Positions 21,547-33,601 of a DNA stretch of 64,000 nt are shown piece by piece. The stretch spans positions 3,472,001 to 3,536,000 of the forward strand of contig NZ_CP123228.1 of the NCBI RefSeq assembly GCF_029855045.1. The letters run 5' to 3'. Position numbers and translations under genes: made by a program. This DNA comes from Piscinibacter sp. XHJ-5. Lineage in GTDB: Bacteria; Pseudomonadota; Gammaproteobacteria; Burkholderiales; Burkholderiaceae_C. A model generated the notes under the pieces. That model had not been told where the DNA came from. It worked only from the letters and a program-made list of their open reading frames with translations, and did not search any database. Position 1 is the stretch's first letter; every line of letters begins with the position of its first letter.

Positions 21547-22245
21547 CTACGACACGGTATCGGCGGGCGCCTTAGGCGACTTGAGACCGATACCGACCAA
21601 GAAGGTTTCGGCTGATTTGTCCCGGGAGGCCTTCGGCTTGATCGGCTTGACGACGCGAAACCGCTCCTTGAACAGTTTCACGAGCTGGCTGTAGCCGCTG
21701 CCGTGAAAAACCTTGCACACCAGCGCGCCCTTTGGGGCGAGGTGGTTCTGCGCGAACTCGACGGCCAGTTCCACCAGGTGAGCGATACGCGCCGAGTCGG
21801 AGCTTTCCACCCCCGACAGGTTGGGCGCCATGTCGGAGATGACGACATCGACCGGACGCCCGGCTACCACGTGCTCGAGCCGACCGAGCACCTCGTCTTC
21901 GCGGAAGTCGCCCTGGATGAAGGTGACCCCTTCGATCGGCTCAAAGTCGAGGATGTCGAGCGCGATGATCGTTCCGTTGAGCTCGCCGGCGGCCGCACCG
22001 CCGGCGCCCGCATCCTTGGGGGCGAACCTGCGCCGCACGTACTGGCTCCATGCGCCCGGTGTCGCCCCCAGGTCGACCACGAGCTGCCCCGGCCGCAGAA
22101 TCTTCAGCTCCTCGTCGATCTCCTTGAGCTTGTAGGCCGCGCGGGCGCGATAGCCCTCCTTCTGTGCCAGCTTCACGTATGGATCGGCGAGATGGTCGTG
22201 CAGCCAAGCCTTGTTGACCTTCTTGCTCTTCGTCTTGACTTTCAT
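21547..22245 (-). CDS. rlmE: 23S rRNA (U2552-2'-O) methyltransferase RlmE
   Basis: 232-residue FtsJ/RrmJ methyltransferase acting on the A-loop of 23S rRNA late in 50S assembly. N-terminal [20 protein letters not shown] and RARAAYKL are typical. The SAM-binding motif is [13 protein letters not shown]. The K-D-K-E tetrad is consistent with K in RAAYKL, D in ISDMAPN, K in VCKVFHG and the late acidic residue. A Gly/Ala-rich insert near 'AGAGGAAAG' is slightly longer than in E. coli. Divergent from yhbY with only 20 nt between start codons. Confidence 0.95.
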   Translation of the reverse strand: MKVKTKSKKVNKAWLHDHLADPYVKLAQKEGYRARAAYKLKEIDEELKILRPGQLVVDLGATPGAWSQYVRRRFAPKDAGAGGAAAGELNGTIIALDILDFEPIEGVTFIQGDFREDEVLGRLEHVVAGRPVDVVISDMAPNLSGVESSDSARIAHLVELAVEFAQNHLAPKGALVCKVFHGSGYSQLVKLFKERFRVVKPIKPKASRDKSAETFLVGIGLKSPKAPADTVS

Positions 22246-22253
22246 CCTGCGGG

Positions 22254-22260
22254 GATAATA
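22254..22260. promoter_or_regulatory. Shared symmetric -10 box between rlmE and yhbY
   Basis: GATAAT on the plus strand (22254-22259) ends 6 nt before the yhbY ATG. The same bases read as TATTAT on the minus strand (22260-22255), 9 nt before the rlmE ATG. The whole gap between the genes is 20 nt, so both promoters must use this AT-rich patch or lie inside the opposite gene. Confidence 0.45.
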
Positions 22261-22265
22261 CGGGG

Positions 22266-22739
22266 ATGCCTGCGATCCAACTCACCACCGCCCAGCGCAA
22301 GGACAAGCGCGCTGAAGCTCATCATCTGCACCCCGTGGTGATCATCGGCGGCGAAGGACTCACGCCGGCCGTCGTGAAGGAGACCGACGGGGCGCTGAAC
22401 GCCCACGGCCTGATCAAGGTACGTGTGTTCTCCGACGATCGCGACACGCGCGACAGCATCCTCACCGCGCTGGCCGACCAGCTCAATGCCGCCCCCATCC
22501 AGCACATTGGCAAGCTGCTCGTGCTGTGGCGCCCCGTGCCGGAGAAGTCCAAAGCGGAACGCGAGGACCGCATGCCGGCGCCGAAGGTCGTCAAGATTCT
22601 CAAGTTCTCCAAGAGTGGAAACCACCGTCCCCAAATCAAGAAGGTCAAGGTGCTGGGCAATCAACGCATTGCCGCCGGCGGCAGCCTAAAACGCGCGAAA
22701 CGGCGCACCACTAGCATCAAGAAGACAGCCGCCGACTGA
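22266..22739 (+). CDS. yhbY: YhbY/CRM-domain ribosome assembly RNA-binding protein
   Basis: 157 residues. The first 95 or so form a CRM domain ([20 protein letters not shown], with GEGLTPAVV and the [10 protein letters not shown] strand), known to associate with pre-50S particles. The remaining ~60 residues are a Lys/Arg-rich tail ([19 protein letters not shown]) absent from the 97-residue E. coli protein, likely extra rRNA contact. Divergent from the rRNA methyltransferase gene rlmE, consistent with a role in 50S assembly. Its start lacks a classical ribosome site spaced from a promoter (see the -10 box entry). It converges with the DUF4149 gene 6 nt away. Confidence 0.92.
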   Translation: MPAIQLTTAQRKDKRAEAHHLHPVVIIGGEGLTPAVVKETDGALNAHGLIKVRVFSDDRDTRDSILTALADQLNAAPIQHIGKLLVLWRPVPEKSKAEREDRMPAPKVVKILKFSKSGNHRPQIKKVKVLGNQRIAAGGSLKRAKRRTTSIKKTAAD

Positions 22740-22745
22740 AGCCGC

Positions 22746-23183
22746 TCACTGGGGCGCCAGCCGCCAGGCGAGCACGCTCACCAGCAGGGCCTTGAGCCCG
22801 TACAGCGACATCGACACACCGTGCAGGGTGGCGAATGACCAACTGCCCTGCCCCGCCCGCGCCGCAGCGAACATGGGCTGCAGCGCGAAGTAGCCGGCGA
22901 CAGTGCACAACAGCGCACCCAGGGCCAGCAGCATGTCTGCGCTCAGCACCGATCCCGTGCCGGCCGCCGCCGCCGCCCTGGCCCTGCTGCGCAGCAGCAG
23001 AGCCAGCACCATCGACAGCGCGAGCGCCAGATAGGCTTCCTGCGCGAACATGCGCCCGGCGATGCGTCCCGCCATTTCGGAAGTCGCTACCGCGAAAGCC
23101 GCGGGAGCACCGACGAGGGCAATGGCCCACAGCAAGCCGGCCCAAAGCCCGGCCAGCCACGCCGCGCAACGCGCCCGCGTCAT
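22746..23183 (-). CDS. DUF4149-type small membrane protein
   Basis: 145 residues with four hydrophobic helices (about 8-28, 45-63, 83-103 and 118-140), resembling the DUF4149 family. The function is unknown. The ATG overlaps the greA stop by one base (TGATG), so it is translated from the greA message. The pairing with greA/carB recurs in Burkholderiales as far as I recall, but I cannot verify this here. Confidence 0.65.
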   Translation of the reverse strand: MTRARCAAWLAGLWAGLLWAIALVGAPAAFAVATSEMAGRIAGRMFAQEAYLALALSMVLALLLRSRARAAAAAGTGSVLSADMLLALGALLCTVAGYFALQPMFAAARAGQGSWSFATLHGVSMSLYGLKALLVSVLAWRLAPQ

Positions 23184-23659
23184 CAGACGTAGCGAACTTC
23201 GACGATCTCGTAGCTCTTGATGCCGCCGGGCGCCTGCACGTCCGCCACGTCGCCGGCTTCCTTGCCGATCAGCGCCCGAGCGATCGGCGAGCTGATCGAG
23301 ATCAACCCCTGCTTCAGATCGGCTTCGTCATCGCCAACGATCTGGTAGGTGACCTGCGCGCCGGTCGACTCGTCCTCGAGGTCGACGGTAGAGCCGAACA
23401 CGACCCTGCCGCCGGCGTCTAGCCCCGACGGATCGATGATCTGCGCGGCGGCAAGCTTGCCCTCGATCTCGTTGATCCGGCCCTCTATGAAGCCCTGCTT
23501 GTCCTTGGCGGCCTCGTACTCGGCGTTCTCCGACAGGTCGCCTTGCGCGCGCGCTTCGGCGATGGCCTGGATGACGGCGTGGCGCTCCACCGACTTCAGT
23601 CGTTGCAGCTCATCCTTGAGCTTTTCGGCGCCTCTTCTGGTGAGCGGAATGGTGGCCAT
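23183..23659 (-). CDS. greA: Transcription elongation factor GreA
   Basis: 158 residues, exact family length. The N-terminal coiled coil starts [18 protein letters not shown], with the basic patch and the tip acidic residues in [16 protein letters not shown]. The C-terminal FKBP-like domain ends in [14 protein letters not shown]. GreA stimulates RNA cleavage in backtracked RNA polymerase. It follows carB after a 76-nt gap containing a hairpin, as in many proteobacteria. Confidence 0.98.
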   Translation of the reverse strand: MATIPLTRRGAEKLKDELQRLKSVERHAVIQAIAEARAQGDLSENAEYEAAKDKQGFIEGRINEIEGKLAAAQIIDPSGLDAGGRVVFGSTVDLEDESTGAQVTYQIVGDDEADLKQGLISISSPIARALIGKEAGDVADVQAPGGIKSYEIVEVRYV

Positions 23660-23674
23660 GTGAAACCCTGAAGC

Positions 23675-23710
23675 AAAAATGAAGCCGCCGCCAGAAGCAC
23701 CGGCGGCGGC
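23675..23710 (-). terminator. Terminator-like hairpin after carB
   Basis: GCCGCCGCC (23684-23692) and GGCGGCGGC (23702-23710) pair perfectly around a 9-nt loop. On the minus strand the stem is followed by TTCATTTTT, so the T run starts slightly late. It probably reduces read-through from carAB into greA. Confidence 0.5.
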
Positions 23711-23735
23711 CCTGTGAGCGATGTGTGGGCTGAGT

Positions 23736-27014
<3,279 letters not shown>

Positions 27015-27016
27015 GT

Positions 27017-28168
27017 TTACTTCTTCTCCATCAGCGCGACGAAACGGTCGAACAGGTACGAGATGTCATGCGGTCCGGGTGAGGCCTCGGGATGTCCCTG
27101 GAAGCAGAAGGCGGGCTTGTCGGTGCGTGCCAATCCTTGCAGCGTGCCGTCGAACAGCGAGACGTGCGTGGCGCGCAGGTTGGACGGCAAGGTCTTCTCG
27201 TCGACCGCGAAGCCGTGGTTCTGGCTGGTGATGCTGACCCGCCCGGTGTCCAGGTCCTTCACCGGATGATTCGCGCCATGGTGGCCGAACTTCATCTTGA
27301 AAGTCTTCGCGCCCGAGGCAAGCGCCATGATCTGATGCCCCAGACAGATGCCGAACGTGGGGATGCCGGTATCGATCAGCTCACGCGTCGCCTTGATCGC
27401 GTAGTGGCAAGGCTCTGGGTCACCGGGTCCGTTGGACAGAAAGACGCCGTCGGGCTTGTGCTTGAGCACCTCGGCGGCCGGCGTCTGGGCCGGGACCACC
27501 GTGATCCTGCAGCCGCGGCTGGCCAGCATGCGCAGGATGTTGCGCTTGACGCCGTAGTCATAAGCGACCACGTGGTGACGCGGTGCGGCCTGGTGGCCGT
27601 AGCCGGGGCCGAGGGTCCACTCCGTCTCGGTCCACTCGTACGGCGCCTTCTCGCTGACCACCTTGGCGAGATCGAGGCCGGCCATGCTGGGCGCGGCCTT
27701 CGCCTTGGCGATCGCTTCGGCGACGAGCTGCCGCGTGATCTCGGCGCCCACCGGCAGCGTCAGTATGCAGCCGTTCTGCGCGCCGGAAGTGCGCAGAACG
27801 CGGGTGAGGCGTCGCGTATCGACATTGGAGATGGCGACCGTGCCTTCGCGCTTCAGATACTGCGCCAGCGTCATCGCCATGCGGAAGTTCGACTCGAGCA
27901 CCGGCAAGTCCTTGACGATCAGGCCGGCGGCAAAGACCTTCTTCGCTTCGACGTCCTCATAGGCGACGCCGTAGTTGCCGATGTGCGGATACGTCAGCGT
28001 GACGATCTGCTGCGCGTAGCTGGGATCGGTGAGGATTTCCTGGTAGCCGGTCAGCGCGGTGTTGAACACCACTTCGCCGACGGTCTCGCCCGGAGCACCG
28101 ATCGAGCAGCCCTTGAATACAGTTCCGTCTGCGAGTGCGAGCAGAGCGGGAGGCAGAACGGGCAGCAA
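27017..28168 (-). CDS. carA: Carbamoyl-phosphate synthase small subunit
   Basis: 383-residue glutaminase subunit. The N-terminal domain starts [20 protein letters not shown]; the class I amidotransferase domain has FLSNGPGDP and the nucleophile in GICLGHQ (Cys275), with the catalytic His/Glu late (HPEASPGP). No ATG fits: the start is proposed at TTG 28168, which has GGAG 7 nt upstream and gives the family length. The longer ATG-started frame adds 19 residues unlike the family. The 200-nt upstream region holds a possible TATACT -10 (minus strand, 28317-28312) but no clear attenuator peptide. Confidence 0.93.
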   Translation of the reverse strand: MLPVLPPALLALADGTVFKGCSIGAPGETVGEVVFNTALTGYQEILTDPSYAQQIVTLTYPHIGNYGVAYEDVEAKKVFAAGLIVKDLPVLESNFRMAMTLAQYLKREGTVAISNVDTRRLTRVLRTSGAQNGCILTLPVGAEITRQLVAEAIAKAKAAPSMAGLDLAKVVSEKAPYEWTETEWTLGPGYGHQAAPRHHVVAYDYGVKRNILRMLASRGCRITVVPAQTPAAEVLKHKPDGVFLSNGPGDPEPCHYAIKATRELIDTGIPTFGICLGHQIMALASGAKTFKMKFGHHGANHPVKDLDTGRVSITSQNHGFAVDEKTLPSNLRATHVSLFDGTLQGLARTDKPAFCFQGHPEASPGPHDISYLFDRFVALMEKK

Positions 28169-28375
28169 GTGAAAACTCCATCGTTGCGCCCAGCGCTGCC
28201 TCGCGCTTGCCATCGACCCATTCATGGGTTGGGGATGGCAAATGCGGCTGAATCCGGTGGGGAAACTGCAGGAGGTCGCTTGGGGCGCGGTGTTTGCAGG
28301 TAAACCGTCGAAGTATATCCGATCCCGGTGTTTTCCCGCCCCTGCGCGCAGCCCGAGAACGCCCGGGCGTGGAGA

Positions 28376-28783
28376 CTACAGGCCGAGCGCCGCTATGCCC
28401 GCCTTGGCGATCTGCGCATCCTCCGACGACTTCACGCCGCTCACGCCGACGGCACCGATGCATTGCCCCTCGACCATCACGGGCACGCCTCCCTCGAGCA
28501 GTCCTTCCGCGAGCGGAACGCTCAGGAACGAGGTCCGTCCCTGATTGATCATCTCCTCATACACGCGGCTCTCGCGCCGTCCCAGCGCTGCGGTCCGTGC
28601 CTTCGCCGGCGCGATGTGTGACGAAAGCGGCGAAGCATCATCCAGCCGCTGCAACCACAGCAGGTGTCCGCCATCATCGACGATCGCGATGCTCACAGCC
28701 CAGCCGTGGGCCGTGGCCTCCGCCTCGCTCGCCGACGCGATGCGCTTCAGGTCGTTCAGGGTGAGCATGGGCTTGTGGTTCAT
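28376..28783 (-). CDS. GlcG/HbpS-family protein
   Basis: 135-residue single-domain protein of the GlcG/HbpS fold. Typical segments are VSIAIVDDGGHLLWLQRLD, ARTAALGRRES and GGVPVMVEGQCIGAVGVSG. Some members bind heme or accompany small-molecule degradation operons; neither can be shown here. No signal peptide, so cytosolic. It stands alone between carA and the Bax-inhibitor-1 gene. Confidence 0.8.
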   Translation of the reverse strand: MNHKPMLTLNDLKRIASASEAEATAHGWAVSIAIVDDGGHLLWLQRLDDASPLSSHIAPAKARTAALGRRESRVYEEMINQGRTSFLSVPLAEGLLEGGVPVMVEGQCIGAVGVSGVKSSEDAQIAKAGIAALGL

Positions 28784-28955
28784 GATGGATCTCGGTGGGA
28801 AAGACGCGACTCTAGGCGGCGATCAGCGCCCCGGCCGTGAGTAAAGACGCGTAGCGGTCACGCACATCGACGCGACAGTTTCCCCGGCGGGACCCCCTGG
28901 AACTAGAATGAAAGCCGTGGGTCTGAGCCCACGTTCATATCAACCTGGAGGTCTC

Positions 28956-29648
28956 ATGAACGAAAGCCTGCAAACCGTCTATGCCGGTGGTACGGGCGTC
29001 GCGTTGGAACAGCGCAACCGCGTGTTGCGAAACACCTACTGGCTGCTCGCGCTGTCGCTCGTGCCGACCGTTCTGGGCGCCTGGGTCGGCGTCAGCACCG
29101 GCGTGATGAACCTCATGGGCGCCGGGATGAGCGCCATCATCTTCCTGGCGGGTGCCTTCGGTTTCATCTTCGCGATCGAGAAGACGAAGAATTCCGCCGC
29201 CGGCGTGCCGGTGCTGCTGGCCTTCACATTCTTCATGGGCTTGATGCTGGCTCGGCTGCTGTCGGTCATCCTGGGCTTCCGCAATGGCCCGACGCTCATC
29301 ATGACCGCCTTCGGCGGCACGGCTGGCGTGTTCTTCGCGATGGCTTCGCTGGCGACCATCATCAAGCGCGACCTGTCCGGGATGGGCAAGTTCCTGTTCA
29401 TCGGCGCAGTGATGCTGCTGGTGGCCGGCATCATCAACATCTTCGTGCAGTCGAGCGCACTGATGTTGACCCTCTCGGTGATCGCGATCGGCCTGTTCTC
29501 CGCCTTCATGCTGTACGACATCAAGCGGGTCATCGACGGCGGCGAAACCAACTACATCAGCGCCACGCTGGCGATCTACCTCGACCTGTACAACGTGTTC
29601 CAGAGCCTGCTGGCCCTGCTGGGCTTCGCCGGCGGCGAGCGCGACTGA
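28956..29648 (+). CDS. Bax inhibitor-1 / YccA family membrane protein
   Basis: 230 residues with seven hydrophobic helices starting about residue 28. The family signature SAFMLYDIKRVIDGGETNYI lies near residue 190, followed by LDLYNVFQSLLALL. In bacteria such proteins (YccA, YbhL type) modulate FtsH or act as proton-sensitive calcium leak channels. The ATG at 28956 has GGAGG 5 nt upstream; the in-frame ATG at 28908 adds a non-family stretch. The gene ends in a strong terminator. Confidence 0.9.
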   Translation: MNESLQTVYAGGTGVALEQRNRVLRNTYWLLALSLVPTVLGAWVGVSTGVMNLMGAGMSAIIFLAGAFGFIFAIEKTKNSAAGVPVLLAFTFFMGLMLARLLSVILGFRNGPTLIMTAFGGTAGVFFAMASLATIIKRDLSGMGKFLFIGAVMLLVAGIINIFVQSSALMLTLSVIAIGLFSAFMLYDIKRVIDGGETNYISATLAIYLDLYNVFQSLLALLGFAGGERD

Positions 29649-29672
29649 ACCGGCTTTGCCGACATCCCGAAG

Positions 29673-29697
29673 GCCCCGCATCGCGGGGCTTTTTTTT
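29673..29697 (+). terminator. Intrinsic terminator after the Bax-inhibitor-1 gene
   Basis: GCCCCGC (29673-29679) pairs with GCGGGGC (29683-29689) around ATC and is followed by eight T (29690-29697). Confidence 0.92.
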
Positions 29698-29702
29698 CGC
29701 GG

Positions 29703-31046
29703 CTACGCGTGCTCGAAGACCGCAATGCTCTCGACGTGGGCTGTGTGCGGGAACATGTTGACAGCGCCGGCGGCGATGCAGCGGTAGCCCGCCTGATGGA
29801 CCAGGAGTCCGGCATCGCGCGCCAGGGTCGCCGGATTGCAGCTCACGTAGACGATGCGCTTCGGCGGCACGTACCCCGACGGCGATGACGCATCGGCATG
29901 CAGATCGGCCAGCGCCTTTGCCAGGGCGAAGGCGCCTTCGCGGGGCGGATCGACCAACCATTTGTCGGCATACCCGTAGCCCGCGATTTCTGCGGGCGTG
30001 ATCTCGAACAGGTTGCGCGCCAGAAAACTCGTCTTGCCGGCCAGGCCATTCAGCGCGGCGTTCTCGCGCGAGCGCGCGACCAACGCATCGCTGCCTTCCA
30101 ATCCCAGGGCCTCGCGCGCACGGGTGGCGATCGGCAGAGTGAAGTTGCCCAAGCCGCAGAACCAGTCGATCACCCGCTCGTCGGGTTGGATCTCCAGCAA
30201 TCGCATGGCACGGCCCACCAGCACCTGGTTGATCTGGTGATTGACCTGCGTGAAGTCGGTTGGCTTGAACGGCATGGTGATGCCGAACTCAGGGAGTGTG
30301 TAGTTCAAGGTCGGTCCGCCGTGCTCCATCGGATGCGCCGAGTCGGGTCCCTTGGGCTGCAGCCACCACTGGATGCCGTGGTCGGCGGCGAATGCGCGCA
30401 AGCGCTGCAGATCCGCTGTGCTCAACGGTTCGAGATGCCGCAACACCAGCGCCGTGATCTGCGAGCCGACCGCGACCTCGATCTGCGGCAGGCGCTCGCG
30501 CTGGTCCATGCCTTCGATCAGCGTCGCCAGCGGCACGAGCATCTGGCTCAGATGCGGCGGCAACACCTCGCAACTGTCCATGTCGGCCACGTAGCTCGAC
30601 TTGCGCTCGTGGAATCCGACCAGCACCTTGTCCTTCTTCCGCACGTAGCGCACCGACAGGCGCGCGCGATAGCGGTAGCCCCAGGAGGGCCCCGCGATCG
30701 CCTGCAGGAGGCGCTCGGGCCTGACCTTGCCGAGGTGCCACAAGCCGTCTTCGAGGGCCCGCTGCTTGGTCGCAACCTGGGCACCGATCTCGAAGTGCTG
30801 CAGCTTGCATCCGCCGCAGATGCCGAAGTGCCGGCAGCGCGGTGTCACGCGCTGCGAGCTCTCGCGCCGCAACGCGGTCATCGATGCTTGCTCCCAGTTG
30901 TTCTTGCGCCGATGAACCTGCACCTGGACCTGCTCGCCCGGCAGTGCGCCCTCAATGAATACCACCTTTCCTTCGGCATCGTGAGCCACGCCCTGCCCTT
31001 CGAGATCGAGCGACTCGATCTGCAACCACTCGTTGTTCGCAGTCAT
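29703..31046 (-). CDS. rlmD: 23S rRNA (m5U1939) methyltransferase RlmD
   Basis: 447 residues. A TRAM-like N-terminal domain ([18 protein letters not shown]) precedes four iron-sulfur cysteines C71, C77, C80 and C159. The C-terminal SAM methyltransferase domain has [12 protein letters not shown] and the catalytic loop [11 protein letters not shown] with nucleophile Cys403. The family also includes TrmA and RlmC; the Fe-S cluster plus TRAM domain favours RlmD. The ATG at 31046 has no Shine-Dalgarno, but GATAAT lies 7 nt upstream, hinting at a leaderless message. Divergent from the SLOG-like gene. Confidence 0.9.
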   Translation of the reverse strand: MTANNEWLQIESLDLEGQGVAHDAEGKVVFIEGALPGEQVQVQVHRRKNNWEQASMTALRRESSQRVTPRCRHFGICGGCKLQHFEIGAQVATKQRALEDGLWHLGKVRPERLLQAIAGPSWGYRYRARLSVRYVRKKDKVLVGFHERKSSYVADMDSCEVLPPHLSQMLVPLATLIEGMDQRERLPQIEVAVGSQITALVLRHLEPLSTADLQRLRAFAADHGIQWWLQPKGPDSAHPMEHGGPTLNYTLPEFGITMPFKPTDFTQVNHQINQVLVGRAMRLLEIQPDERVIDWFCGLGNFTLPIATRAREALGLEGSDALVARSRENAALNGLAGKTSFLARNLFEITPAEIAGYGYADKWLVDPPREGAFALAKALADLHADASSPSGYVPPKRIVYVSCNPATLARDAGLLVHQAGYRCIAAGAVNMFPHTAHVESIAVFEHA

Positions 31047-31109
31047 GGGCCGAATTATCCGGCCGTGTTTCACGCCCTCGCTGCGCAGCCGGGCGTCATA
31101 CTGGCGGCA

Positions 31110-31691
31110 ATGTCTCCAGCCGACCCGTCGCCGCTGCCTTTTCAGCCGCGCAAGCTGCTGCTGTTCTCCGGTCACATGACCGATGCGCCCGCCCGAGCGC
31201 GTCAGCGATTCCCGGTCGATGTGGTGTCGGCCGCCGCCGATCGCATCGCTTCGACGTTGGATGCATTGCACGTCGGCGGGTCGGACATCGCGTTGACCCA
31301 GGGCGCGGCCGGCGGCGACCAGTTGTTCGTCGAGGCCTGCCAGGCGCGACAGGTTCCGGTGCTGCTCCTGCAGCCGCTGCCAGAGGAAGATTTCATCGCC
31401 GCGTCGATCGCACCTTCAGCCGATAGCGACCAGTGGCGGCGCCGCTATCTGGCGGCGCGGTCGTCCCTGGCGTGGCCGCCGCGCACCATGCCTGCCAGCG
31501 CAGACGACCCGTTCGAGGCCTGCACGCAGTGGCTGCTTCGGACCGCGCTGGCAAGCGGAGCCGATGAACTGCATCTGATCGCCCTGTGGAACGGTGAACC
31601 GGGCGATGGTCCCGGAGGCACCGCCCACATGGTCGAAGAGCTGCGCCGTCGCGGCGGGCGGGTGAGCTGGATCGATACGCGCACGCTGTAG
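31110..31691 (+). CDS. SLOG-like Rossmann-fold protein of unknown function
   Basis: 193 residues. LLLFSGHM (residues 16-23) and [15 protein letters not shown] (62-76) resemble the nucleotide-handling loops of SLOG (SMF/DprA-LOG) domains, and [14 protein letters not shown] (161-174) resembles the tail seen when such domains are fused to cyclase or TPR modules. Here the domain stands alone. The substrate is unknown; SLOG proteins are proposed to bind or process nucleotide derivatives. Family assignment is by motif memory, not search. Starts 64 nt from the divergent rlmD start. The frame is open far upstream only as antisense of rlmD. Confidence 0.5.
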   Translation: MSPADPSPLPFQPRKLLLFSGHMTDAPARARQRFPVDVVSAAADRIASTLDALHVGGSDIALTQGAAGGDQLFVEACQARQVPVLLLQPLPEEDFIAASIAPSADSDQWRRRYLAARSSLAWPPRTMPASADDPFEACTQWLLRTALASGADELHLIALWNGEPGDGPGGTAHMVEELRRRGGRVSWIDTRTL

Positions 31692-31695
31692 CGAA

Positions 31696-32499
31696 TCAGG
31701 CCGGCTCCGAACGCCAGGCCGCGAGGTATTCGCTCCAATGAGGTTCGGTGATGCCGGCGAGCGTCTCGCGCACAAGCCCCACTTCGCGCTCGTACTCCTG
31801 CTCGGTGAAGCCGCCGCGCATCTTCTGGAACCGGCAGTACAGCAGGTAGGTGTTCATCACGTCGGTCTCGCAGTAGCGACGGATGTCTTCGAGCTTGCCG
31901 TCGAGGAAGGCCTGGTACACGGCGGAGCCGTCCATTCCCAGCTTGCCTGGAAAGCCGCACAGCTTGGCCATGGCGTCGAGCGGCGCGCTCGCACGCGGCT
32001 GGTACATGGACAGCAGGTCCATCAGGTCGAGGTGGCGCAGGTGATAGCGGCCGATGTAGTTGTTGAACTTGAACTCGCGGTCGTCCTCGCCGAGGTCCCA
32101 GTACTTGTTGGCCAAGACACCATGGCGCAAACCGCGGTAGTGCAGCACCGGCAGATCGAAACCGCCGCCGTTCCAGCTCACGAGCTGCGGCACATGCCGC
32201 TCCACCGTACCGAAGAAGGTCTGAATGAGCTTGCCTTCCTGGCTCTTGCCGTCCGAGGCGCGGTCGACGAACGAGTGAACCCGCAAACCTTCGGCGTTGC
32301 GAAAGACACATGAGATGACGAGCACGCGCTGCAGGTACAGCGGCATGAAATCACTGCGCCCGGCCTCGCGCCGCTCGGCCATCTCGAGCGCATAGACCTC
32401 GGCATCGGGGACGGACGCATCGATGCCGCGCAGCGTGCGCAGGCCGTCGATGTCAGGGATGGATTCGATGTCGAAGACGAGAACGGGCCAGGCGGACAT
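31696..32499 (-). CDS. PolB-like 3'-5' exonuclease (RNase H fold)
   Basis: 267 residues matching the predicted PolB-associated 3'-5' exonuclease family. DEDD-type residues are visible: D10 and E12 in VFDIES, the aspartate in SWNGGGFDLP, and D in YCETDVMNTY. No polymerase domain is attached, so it likely acts alone on DNA or RNA 3' ends. It begins only 6 nt after the rpoS stop and is therefore probably expressed with rpoS. Convergent with the SLOG-like gene (gap of 4 nt). Confidence 0.82.
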   Translation of the reverse strand: MSAWPVLVFDIESIPDIDGLRTLRGIDASVPDAEVYALEMAERREAGRSDFMPLYLQRVLVISCVFRNAEGLRVHSFVDRASDGKSQEGKLIQTFFGTVERHVPQLVSWNGGGFDLPVLHYRGLRHGVLANKYWDLGEDDREFKFNNYIGRYHLRHLDLMDLLSMYQPRASAPLDAMAKLCGFPGKLGMDGSAVYQAFLDGKLEDIRRYCETDVMNTYLLYCRFQKMRGGFTEQEYEREVGLVRETLAGITEPHWSEYLAAWRSEPA

Positions 32500-32505
32500 T
32501 CGGCC

Positions 32506-33567
32506 TCAGAAGATGGAGTCGCGGTCGACACCGTTGCGAATCATTCGGCGCTTGAGCTTGAGCAGCGCTTCCTGCTGGATCTGCCGGATGCGCTCGCGCG
32601 TCAGGCCGAGCCGCTCGGCCAGCACCTCCAGCGTCTCGGGCTCGCGGTCGCGCAGGCCGTAGCGGCCAGCCAGCACTTCGCGCTCGCGCTCATTCAGCTC
32701 GTCGAGGCCGTTGTTGAGCAGCTGCTCCACTTCGTTGGACAAGGTGAGACTCATCGGGTCGGTGGCGCCGTCGTCGGCGACGCTGTCGAGCATCGACTCG
32801 GCGTTGTTGTCGGCTGGATAGCGTTCCAGCGGCGCGTCGAGCGACGTGGGCAGCTCGGAAAAGCGCAGCAGGTCGCTCACTTCCTGCACCGGGCGGCCGA
32901 CTGCCGCGGCGACGTCCTCCACGCGCACGGGTTTGTCGGGGGCGCCGTTGCGGCCGGACTCGGCTTCCAGCGCGCGGCGCGCCTTCAGCACCTGATTGAG
33001 CTCGCGCACCACGTGGACCGGAAGTCGCACCAGGCGCGCCTGGTGCATGATCGCGCGCTCGATGTTCTGGCGAATCCACCAGGACGCATAGGTCGAGAAC
33101 CGGAAGCCGCGCTCCGGCTCGAACTTGCTGATCGAGTGCATCAGGCCGAGATTGCCTTCTTCGATCAGGTCGGTCATCGGAAGGCCGCGTCCGAGGTAGT
33201 TCTTTGCGATGCTCACCACCAGCCGCAGGTTGTGCTCGATCATCGCCTGGCGGGCCTGGAAGTCGCCCATGCGCGCGCGCGTGGCGGTGTCGTATTCCTC
33301 CTGCGGCGTCAGCAGCGGCGCACGGCGGATCTCGCGCAGATAGGTCTGCAGGGTGTTGCCGATCTCGCCCTCACCCGCGGCCAGCTCGGGCGTGATGGCG
33401 CCGTCGCTACCCGAGGCGGCCATCGCTTCCGCGGCCTCGGCGTCCATGCCGTTGGGCAGAACGATATCGATCATCGGAGCACCGTCACCGCGGTCCGGGT
33501 GAGGCTGCACCGCGCCGCCGAGCTGCTCATGACCGTGCCCGTTAGGGGGTGTGCGCCGCTTGGTCAT
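32506..33567 (-). CDS. rpoS: RNA polymerase sigma factor RpoS
   Basis: 353-residue stationary-phase/general stress sigma factor. Region 1.2 begins with [15 protein letters not shown]. Region 2 ([47 protein letters not shown]) and region 4 ([15 protein letters not shown] with the helix-turn-helix [20 protein letters not shown]) are intact. The ATG at 33567 ([10 protein letters not shown]) has GGAG 5 nt upstream and is preferred to the ATG eight codons earlier. It lies 34 nt downstream of nlpD, the conserved nlpD-rpoS order; in enterobacteria a main rpoS promoter lies inside nlpD. Confidence 0.96.
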   Translation of the reverse strand: MTKRRTPPNGHGHEQLGGAVQPHPDRGDGAPMIDIVLPNGMDAEAAEAMAASGSDGAITPELAAGEGEIGNTLQTYLREIRRAPLLTPQEEYDTATRARMGDFQARQAMIEHNLRLVVSIAKNYLGRGLPMTDLIEEGNLGLMHSISKFEPERGFRFSTYASWWIRQNIERAIMHQARLVRLPVHVVRELNQVLKARRALEAESGRNGAPDKPVRVEDVAAAVGRPVQEVSDLLRFSELPTSLDAPLERYPADNNAESMLDSVADDGATDPMSLTLSNEVEQLLNNGLDELNEREREVLAGRYGLRDREPETLEVLAERLGLTRERIRQIQQEALLKLKRRMIRNGVDRDSIF

Positions 33568-33601
33568 GCTGGCTCCGATAGCGACAGGCATCAGCTGCGC
33601 A

